Of a stretch of DNA of 20,133 bases, positions 1 through 7,300 are shown piece by piece. The first letter of the stretch is position 1. Each line of letters opens with the position of its first letter. Below the pieces are notes generated by a model, which was given only the letters and a program-made list of their open reading frames with translations, was not told where the DNA came from and ran no database searches. Source of the stretch: a virus. The translations under genes were made by a program, and so were the position numbers. The DNA is taken from positions 1-20,133 of IMG/VR virus record IMGVR_UViG_3300048011_000246; one strand, written 5' to 3'.

Positions 1-2396
1 TTACTTGCCGCAGATGAAGTTATAGAAAATGCTTGATCGTTAATATCTTTGGCGCCGGGCCCAATTATATGACCATAGAACTCTTCAGCAGTATCGTCAG
101 GCGAATCTGCGGCAGGTCTATATTTTCTTACCATGTTTGCTCTGAATATAATTTCTGGAGTGCCGACTGAACTCTGAGTCAAGTCAAATATTTCTCCATT
201 TTCTTGATACGCAAACACATCACTATGTACAGGAGTTCCACCTTGTAACTGTTGTGTTATTCTACTTCTTAGAATATTAATAGAATCATATTCGCTGTTA
301 AGAACATCTGGAGTAGACAAGAACTCATTAGCAGGTCCCATCATAACATTAGGGCTACTAACTAAGAATGTTGCTCCATATATAAACAAACCAGAACCAC
401 AATTCTTGATTACATTATTAGCAATAACAGAACCACCTTTAGTTACAGAGGCGTCTATTGGATCAGTGAAGTTTTTAAATATATTACCATTGACCATAGT
501 ATTTTCGCCGTCATCAATGACTAGCGGACTTCTACTAGGAAGTCTATCACTTACGCCACTATTCGATACTTCACTATTGATCATTTTAAGATCAATTGGG
601 CTACTTGCGTAAACACCATCACCTGCTATGTTTTCAAATATGCAGTTGTCAATCAATACATTAGAAGATGCTACATCAAAATTTACAAATGTATTTATTG
701 ATAAACCACCACTATCATTCAAAAGATATTGGTTTCTATTATTACCATCAAAAATCAATCCAACCAAAGATACATTCTTACAAGCACCTGGGTTAGATGT
801 TCTTAGAATTGGAGTAAACGCACTAGCTTCATTTGGATTTGGATAGGTACTCCAAGGCAACTTCTTAATTTTAGTAACGCCCGGAACACCAATAAGACCA
901 AAGTCATCTGGTATTGCTATACTGCTTACATTGTAAGTCTTAGCGTTAAATTGTACACGTTTAGTACCAATACCAGTTGCAGATTTATCAGATATAGCAC
1001 TTTCAATTAGTGCAGTATTATTATGTGCTATATACGCATTATTCTGTTGTGGGTGACTAATTCCGTTTATGAAAACAGAATTACTGCCAAAGACGATATC
1101 AAAGTTATCAGTGTTTTCAACAATCTCCGTAATTGTAAGATCAGCCCAGCCTGCATATGTAGTTGTTATAGTTTCATCACCAACCAGTGTTGCAGGGAAG
1201 TGTGTCAGTAATCTTTCTCCAGTCTCTGGATCGGTTTCTATATAAGAATTATCCAACTCATTTTTACCAGACCAAGAAACATAATCAAATGTGTAATAAT
1301 CGATAAAAGTTCCACCACCAGTAGGTAAATCTTTAGGGCCCAAAACACTTATCAGTTTAAATGCTCCTGAAGTCCCAACTCTGCGATATACTAATATACC
1401 ATCTGTACTTGCTTTAGTAATCGACAACGAAAGAAAGTTGTTTAAGTTGAATGCATTATAAATGTCATTTTGAGAGGTTTGTTCTGTAGCATTACTGGTG
1501 GTGAATGTAATACTTTGTGTTGCTTCTCTTTGACCAATTTGCCCTGTCGCTAGATTAAATGGTGCTATTTTGTATTGAAACTCTAGTGTATTAAAACTAC
1601 CAACAGTTGTAGTAAAACCAGTTGATGAAATAGCCCCCAAAGCAGTAGCGGCCGCAGATGGGGCTGAAGCATCAGTTGGATTACAACCATAGACTCGTAG
1701 AACTTGACCATCTCGAAAGTTACTTTTGTGTGTATTAGAAACTCTAATAGACCTTGATGTGGTGCCGCTATCGCCTCCTATTGGATTCCAAACACCAAGA
1801 ACATCTTGAACACTATCTGCTACATCTCCACCATCAAATGAATTACTATATTTATTGAACTCAGTTGGAAATATTGTTTCTAGTTTGCTCTGGATTTCGC
1901 TGTCATTGAAAAACTTATTAACCAAGCCCTCCTGAATCATATCAGTATTAACAAATATTTCTGATGGAATTGGATTGGGAATACCCTCTGGTTGATTTAT
2001 GGCGTTTCTTACCTTTAATCTATATGCTCCATCTAGAAATTGAAGACCACTGTAGTACATATGATTTGAAATCTGAGCATTATTTGTAATAGCATCAGGC
2101 GCATCGTCAAGATTCGCATACTTCATCACATCTTTCAATTCAGAGTAAGAATTATTAAAGAAAATCTTACCTGCTTGCAAGTTATTATTTGTGAGGGTTG
2201 CCTGCGAGTTAATAGCAGTAATGATATTACCTCGATTGGTTTCAGTATTAAGTTTAGATAAACTTAAAACATAATTAGAAACTGTATCAGCATTAACACT
2301 TCTACTCGTTGAGTTACCTGCGTCATCAACAATAGCAAATATATCACCATCTGTGAGGTTAGTAGTTGCTGTTAAATCTGTAAACTTCTTAGCCAT
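1..2396 (-). CDS. Beta-helix tail fibre/tailspike protein, 3' end outside window
   Basis: The reading frame is open from ATG at 2396 to the left edge: 798 codons with no stop, so the C-terminus is missing. The first 40 or so residues (FTDLTATTNLTDGDIFAIVD) look like the short attachment segment common at the start of phage fibre proteins. Residues about 445-515 resemble the lead-in of pectate-lyase-type beta-helices: a run of residues predicting an index of positions, then VQFNAKTYNVSSIAIP and a GLIGVPG turn. Residues about 540-675 carry short beta-coil rungs such as VLIDNCIFENIAGDGVYA and SVIANNVIKNCGSGLFIYG, typical of a right-handed parallel beta-helix. Such domains bind or cut surface polysaccharide; no catalytic residues can be assigned here. 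The start is backed by AAGGA (2410-2406), nine bases upstream, and by the late promoter at 2431-2424. Inferred role: host-surface recognition. The fold is fairly likely; enzymatic activity is unknown. Confidence 0.8.
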   Translation of the reverse strand, partial: MAKKFTDLTATTNLTDGDIFAIVDDAGNSTSRSVNADTVSNYVLSLSKLNTETNRGNIITAINSQATLTNNNLQAGKIFFNNSYSELKDVMKYANLDDAPDAITNNAQISNHMYYSGLQFLDGAYRLKVRNAINQPEGIPNPIPSEIFVNTDMIQEGLVNKFFNDSEIQSKLETIFPTEFNKYSNSFDGGDVADSVQDVLGVWNPIGGDSGTTSRSIRVSNTHKSNFRDGQVLRVYGCNPTDASAPSAAATALGAISSTGFTTTVGSFNTLEFQYKIAPFNLATGQIGQREATQSITFTTSNATEQTSQNDIYNAFNLNNFLSLSITKASTDGILVYRRVGTSGAFKLISVLGPKDLPTGGGTFIDYYTFDYVSWSGKNELDNSYIETDPETGERLLTHFPATLVGDETITTTYAGWADLTITEIVENTDNFDIVFGSNSVFINGISHPQQNNAYIAHNNTALIESAISDKSATGIGTKRVQFNAKTYNVSSIAIPDDFGLIGVPGVTKIKKLPWSTYPNPNEASAFTPILRTSNPGACKNVSLVGLIFDGNNRNQYLLNDSGGLSINTFVNFDVASSNVLIDNCIFENIAGDGVYASSPIDLKMINSEVSNSGVSDRLPSRSPLVIDDGENTMVNGNIFKNFTDPIDASVTKGGSVIANNVIKNCGSGLFIYGATFLVSSPNVMMGPANEFLSTPDVLNSEYDSINILRSRITQQLQGGTPVHSDVFAYQENGEIFDLTQSSVGTPEIIFRANMVRKYRPAADSPDDTAEEFYGHIIGPGAKDINDQAFSITSSAAS

Positions 2397-2423
2397 TCTT
2401 AATTGTCCTTGATATTAATGCTT

Positions 2424-2431
2424 TATTTATA
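2424..2431 (-). promoter_or_regulatory. T4-type late promoter (TATAAATA)
   Basis: The minus strand reads TATAAATA exactly, the consensus -10 octamer of T4 late promoters, which use the phage sigma-like gp55 and need no -35 box. It lies in the 37-base gap between the collar-protein stop (2436-2434) and the fibre start (2396). Transcription would begin near 2417, leaving a leader of about 20 bases that holds the AAGGA ribosome site. Position and exact match make this convincing. Confidence 0.8.
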
Positions 2432-2433
2432 GT

Positions 2434-4119
2434 TTAGTCTGATATTCTTTTCCAAATATACACTACTTGGTATGGCGGTAAGTTGTTATGTGACTGTCCT
2501 ATAGTCACTGCTTGAACTCCAGTATCAGTCTCTCTTCCATACACTTTACCACTATACTGGTATCTGTGTGCATCTGCATCCGAGCCAGGACCCTGCGCTC
2601 TATCTAAACCAACATCTGAAATAGCAGAGTTAGAGTCATTATAGAGATAGAATTGTTCGTCATTCCAACCTACATTGCTGTGAATATGATCAGGAATATG
2701 TTCCGTGTCTAGAATCTCTCTAGTATTGCCACCAGTTGTATCAGCACCGTTTGTTGAAAATCTGGAATTTTTAATATGTACACCATTTACAGTGACATCT
2801 ATGTCGGGGTGAGTAGCATCATCTCGCACATCAGAACTCATTAGTAGTGTTATAGTAGTTCCAACAATATTAGTAACTGTTGCAGTTCCATTTGCAGGGA
2901 GATCAACATTATAACCACTAATATTTGAGTATGACCCATCGCCAATGCTAAAATCTAGTACATCTCCAACAGAAAACGGAACTCTATTGTCTCTATTTGC
3001 ATCCACAGACCCGTTAGTTTTGTTAAGGTGTGCAGATACCACAGTAACTTCAACTGTTCTTCTTTGCCCAGCCAGTACTTTTAAAGTGTCGAGTAGCGAC
3101 CCGGAATCGTGACCAATTAAAGTTCGACCTTCTGCATATCTTTCCCAAGTACCAAATCCTAAACCACCAGACGCTCTTGAACCGTTTGGGCTTACATTGC
3201 TTGTTGTTGTGTATAGTGAACCGACAGGGTATACTGCTTGCAAAACGGCAGTGATGCCAGCCTCAGATAACGTGTCAGCAGTACCTGCAAATGTTTTGGC
3301 TGAAGCATCGAGAACTTTATCGTTATTGCCACCCGGATCATATACATCACCATACAGATCACCAGTTATACCTGCAGAAGATGATATTGTTGTGAATGCA
3401 CCAGATAGTGGATTAGTATTTCCTATTCTAACTCTATTAAGTGTAGAGTTTGTATTATTAGTCCCCAGAACAACCAAGTCTGTAAAATTACCAGTGCTTG
3501 CTGTATTTGCTCCAATTGGAGTGTTGTCTATAGCACTAATACCACCACCCTCAACAACTAATGTTGTAAATGCACCAGTACTTCTATTACCGGCGGCACC
3601 TGCTCCCATACTAACTCCAATAATTCCACCAGATAACATTGTTGAAGATATTGTTGCCGCAATATTTCCTACAGAAGTTATTGCACCACTCGCTCCATCA
3701 ATGTCTATAGCAAAATCACCTTTACCAATTTGTAAATTTGAGTGATCAGCATCAGTCTTTATATGCCAAGTAGAAGTTTCTCCACTTCCTTGAGTAAACT
3801 GTATTCTAGCTGTTTCATCAGCAGAACCTTGCGCTGTCGATATTTGATTTACAAACAATGCACCATGAACATCAAGATTTGAGTCTATTTCTACTTCACT
3901 AGCACTATCAGTCTTGATAATCTTATCTACAGTAATGATATGTCCTGATTCTAGAGTAATGTTACCATTCAGCGCAATATTACCTTCATTATTATCGCCC
4001 GCAGTGCCTGCATTAGTCATAGTTACGGCTTTACCCATCCCTGCGCCTATTGCGTTAGTGACATCTCGCCACTGACCAAATGTAGTTGAATTGTTTATCG
4101 TAGATATTGATACACTCAT
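2434..4119 (-). CDS. Collar-domain tail protein (gp10/gp12-like C-terminus)
   Basis: A structural tail protein of 561 residues. Residues 297-301 (YPVGS) and 321-340 (GFGTWERYAEGRTLIGHDSG), and the ending at 542-558 (QSHNNLPPYQVVYIWKR), form the collar-type fold seen at the C-terminus of T4 gp10 and in short tail fibres. From memory, T4 gp10 has IYPIGTIY, GFGSW, GKVLVGW and ends in QPYITVYRWIRIA, which matches closely. The N-terminal half differs from T4 gp10. It holds phage-fibre repeats with STGAFTTL-like cores (residues 180-246) and looks like a beta-rich shaft. About 130 residues (341-470) are inserted between GHDSG and the IPDHIHSN segment (475-482), where most relatives have a short loop. 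ATG overlaps the upstream stop as ATGA, so translation is probably coupled. It probably sits at the baseplate rim, joining fibres. The family call is good; equating it with gp10 is less sure. Confidence 0.8.
   Translation of the reverse strand: MSVSISTINNSTTFGQWRDVTNAIGAGMGKAVTMTNAGTAGDNNEGNIALNGNITLESGHIITVDKIIKTDSASEVEIDSNLDVHGALFVNQISTAQGSADETARIQFTQGSGETSTWHIKTDADHSNLQIGKGDFAIDIDGASGAITSVGNIAATISSTMLSGGIIGVSMGAGAAGNRSTGAFTTLVVEGGGISAIDNTPIGANTASTGNFTDLVVLGTNNTNSTLNRVRIGNTNPLSGAFTTISSSAGITGDLYGDVYDPGGNNDKVLDASAKTFAGTADTLSEAGITAVLQAVYPVGSLYTTTSNVSPNGSRASGGLGFGTWERYAEGRTLIGHDSGSLLDTLKVLAGQRRTVEVTVVSAHLNKTNGSVDANRDNRVPFSVGDVLDFSIGDGSYSNISGYNVDLPANGTATVTNIVGTTITLLMSSDVRDDATHPDIDVTVNGVHIKNSRFSTNGADTTGGNTREILDTEHIPDHIHSNVGWNDEQFYLYNDSNSAISDVGLDRAQGPGSDADAHRYQYSGKVYGRETDTGVQAVTIGQSHNNLPPYQVVYIWKRISD
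3382..3582 (-). repeat. Protein repeats of the S/T-G-A/N-F-T-x-L type
   Basis: Three related units in the collar protein at residues 180-189 (STGAFTTLVV), 208-217 (STGNFTDLVV) and 238-246 (LSGAFTTIS), spaced 28-30 residues, with NTPIGANTAS-like linkers. Repeats of this kind are common in phage tail-fibre shafts and probably form one beta-stranded turn each. Confidence 0.7.
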
Positions 4120-4304
4120 TTTTTAATCTCTTTAACAGTTTTTTGTAATAGGTCCATAGCAGTTTCTAATTTTACAATTCTCTGCTCTAATCCTTTAATG
4201 TATTTATCTTGTTTATGCTTGACCACAGCTTGCTTATAAGCAGAAATGTCGGTGTTAACTGCACCGACTCCGCTTTTAGATGTAACAAATTTGTCGATCT
4301 CCAC
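4116..4304 (-). CDS. Small coiled-coil protein of the tail operon
   Basis: This 62-residue protein is not recognised as a member of any named family. It starts with GTG at 4304; no earlier or nearby ATG fits. The stop of the upstream gene and this start share one base (TAGTG), and its TGA overlaps the next ATG (ATGA), so it is joined without a gap to genes on both sides and is probably translated by coupling. The ribosome site is poor (GGCGG). Residues 36-60 show a clean heptad pattern of hydrophobic positions: I36, L39, I43, L46, M50, L53, V57 and I60. This predicts a parallel coiled coil, probably a dimer or trimer. No signal peptide or membrane segment is seen. Inferred: a linker, trimerisation aid or assembly chaperone for the neighbouring tail proteins. 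The coding call is supported by the tight junctions; the function is unknown. Confidence 0.72.
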   Translation of the reverse strand: MEIDKFVTSKSGVGAVNTDISAYKQAVVKHKQDKYIKGLEQRIVKLETAMDLLQKTVKEIKK

Positions 4305-7300
4305 TATGTTACCGCCACCGCATCAAATCTATCAATTATTGGGAAAAGATTAATATCGGGTGTGATACTATTCAGGTCAGGGGAATCTAGTTCATCGCTA
4401 GTGCTATGTCTCAATACAAATCTTAACTGGAATGATGTGTACTCAGGTGGAGTCGCCCCTTCATTTAAACTATACTCATAGTGTCGATAATCATTAGGGT
4501 TACTCAGATTAGAATACTCTTCTGGGTTAGCCAAAATAAGTTTGTTATCCACAAAATTTGTTTTAGAATCTGGATTACTATTTCGTCTAAATCTAGCATA
4601 TACATCAATCATTGTGCCAGCAGGTCTAAACGCATCAATGAAAACACTTAGCCCAACAGCAGGTAAAGCGTTTTCTAACATTACTTCTCTAGAAATCCAA
4701 TTAGATGTAGTATTTCCATTAGAGTCATTAGTAATATCAACTTGAACAGCACACATTCCAGTCAGTTCTGTGTCTAGTACAGGCGAAACAGAACTCATTC
4801 CTTTATTAGACAAAGTTGCTCTGATTCTAAAGTCTTCTTTAAATGTTCCACCACTTCTTAATTGCTCACTCTTGCTTATAATACTACGCATACCACCAAA
4901 GCCATATACATACTCACCTGATGAAATTGGCTTATCAATCACATAATTTTCTGAATCATTCTTTTCAAATAACTCTAACTTAGACCCAGTATTAATTGTA
5001 TTATCGATTGCGACTTTAGGCTCAAAATATGATAGCTTGAAAGTATCTGTACTTGTGATTTTTGCTTCAGCCCCAGTTCTCACAGACCTAATAATCTGCG
5101 TGTTAGGCCTAACTGTTCCATTGTAATTTTGCGGATTAGCCGGCAAAGTACCTGCAACAAACACATCACCCTGTTGCGGGTTAGAGCCTGCTCCAACATC
5201 TTGCCATGCGGCAGTATGACCCGCACTATCACCAAGTGTTACAATAGTGTATGTTGTTCCAGTAGCTATTTGATTAAAATTCTGAGATGCATTGTTGTCT
5301 ATAAAGTTACCTGCTTTTGCAGAACTTTGTTTTAGATGTAACTTACTTGGATCGGCAGAACTGTAATGTGAGACTATGCCGGCAACAACGAGACTGACTT
5401 GTACAGACACACCGCCTTCGGCAGTAATTGGTGGATAAGGAGAATCTAGTGTAAATGTACCACCATCACTCTGTCCAGAAACTATTCTAGCAACAACTTT
5501 ATCTGATACAGTACTATCAGAAGCCTGCACAAGAACATAGTCGCCTTCATTAAGTGCAATAGTGCCTGCGCCAGGAGTCAGTATAGTAGGCGCATTGTTA
5601 TCATCAAGGCCGCCACCTATTGTCATAGGGTATACTGTGTTTGCTGGGTTTGTGACATACACGAGTTCATCATTCTCAAAATGAATAATGTCAGATGTTC
5701 CTGTGGCTCTTGCATTGTCTCTTATGGTTAAAAACTCTACATCATCAGGAATCAGATCAACCGTTCCGTTAGTAGTACTAAAGTCACATCTATTAATTAC
5801 AAATTTCAAATCTTCATCTACATTAGGCTTCCATGAACTATCGTTTGTTGATACGAATAATTTACCATCACCCCAATCACTTACTGACGATTCAACTACA
5901 GCGGTATTCAACTTAGATAAACTAGGGTTACCTACCTTAGATGTGAATAGCACATACTGCGGAGCGTTTGCATTTGGTTTAATAGTAAATGCATACTCAG
6001 TATCGGTTCTCAATTTAACTGGATTATCGAACTTAAACTTTGTTGCTTGAGTTCCGTTGACTGATGACACAAGAAGCGGATCAAACTGAGATAATGTTTT
6101 GCTTGCAAATGGTAAAATATTTTTAGATGGATATCCATCTATGACTTCTCTTATCTGTAGTGTGACTCCAAAATTGGAACTAACCGTTCTAAAATAAACA
6201 TCAATATCATTAATATATGCAAATCGTGAATTACCAGTCGAAGCAGATTTGATTTTGAATGTTTGTGCAATAGGATCGCTTCCACTAGATCCGAATGTTC
6301 TATCTGGTTCAGCACTCTCCATACCACTAATAAATGTAGTAAATGTGCTGCCGTCATGAGTAACTTCTTTGGAGAAACTGTTTGCTCCTTCTAGAGGTCT
6401 GGTGCTATAACTTAATTCCCTTCCATCAAAATTATTTCCTCTAAATGCAACTTTAGCATAAGATGATGAAAAATCTTTTATGTCATCGTATGTAGCCACA
6501 TCAGCTATTTCTAAAAAGTTGAATCCATCTGCTATAACTGTTTTACCAGGAATCAGAGCGGTGGCTCTAAGCACTCCATATTTATCAGTGAACAACTCAT
6601 AAGCGGCACCAGGAGTAAGGCTGACTTCCGTATTTTGATCTAACATGACTTGATCATGTGCATTCCATCGTTTATCAGCCTTTACTCCGTTTCTGTATGC
6701 CGAGTTAGTGTTCTCAAGACCTTGTTTTATATTGATCAAATTTTCTGCTTTTTTATCGAAATATACATAATGTCGTGCATTTGGTCGTAAACCAGTTGCA
6801 AATATTTTTATTCCCTGAGGGGCAACAAATGGAATAAATATATGGGTTGATATTTTCTTACCAAACAGATCAGAGGTTGATCCATAGGGGAAGTAAGCTA
6901 ATACACTCTCATGAGGGTCTGCTCCTACATCCCTTTCATCGACTTCTACAAATGCTGTTTCCTTTGTCTTAAATACTCGTGACTGTAGATCAGAAATTAA
7001 TTTATTGGCTGCTACTTTGTTATAGTTTGCCGCATTGGGTTCGACAAATGTTTGTATATACTCCATTTGTGCCTGATAAGGGATAGACAAGTCAACAGTA
7101 GAGTCTGCATAAGGATTATTAAGATAGTCAACATCTGAACTAAATCTAGGGTACATATCAGCTTCACCATCATATTTGTAGGTGTTTGTGACAGTATTTC
7201 TAGTATCAGTTGCATATGGCTGAGAAACAACAGGCACCGTTTGTGCATTGGGTGCTAGTGTAATCACTTCTGTAAACGCATCTGAAGTAGCTGTAGTGGA

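Noticed and set aside
406-846. Two short plus-strand frames near the left edge that could suggest genes on the other strand.
   Set aside because: The minus strand is one unbroken 798-codon frame here with beta-helix repeats, so the plus-strand frames are shadows.
1450-1465. A plus-strand TATAAATG-like octamer.
   Set aside because: It differs from the late consensus, points into the antisense direction, and has no gene downstream on that strand.
2397-2433. A possible terminator between the collar and fibre genes.
   Set aside because: No GC-rich inverted repeat followed by a T-run is present on the minus strand; only the promoter and ribosome site are visible.
3197-3745. A 182-codon open frame on the plus strand.
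   Set aside because: It lies wholly antisense to the collar protein, whose motifs are clear on the minus strand; the antisense product has a composition driven by the opposite strand and no ribosome site or family motif was seen.
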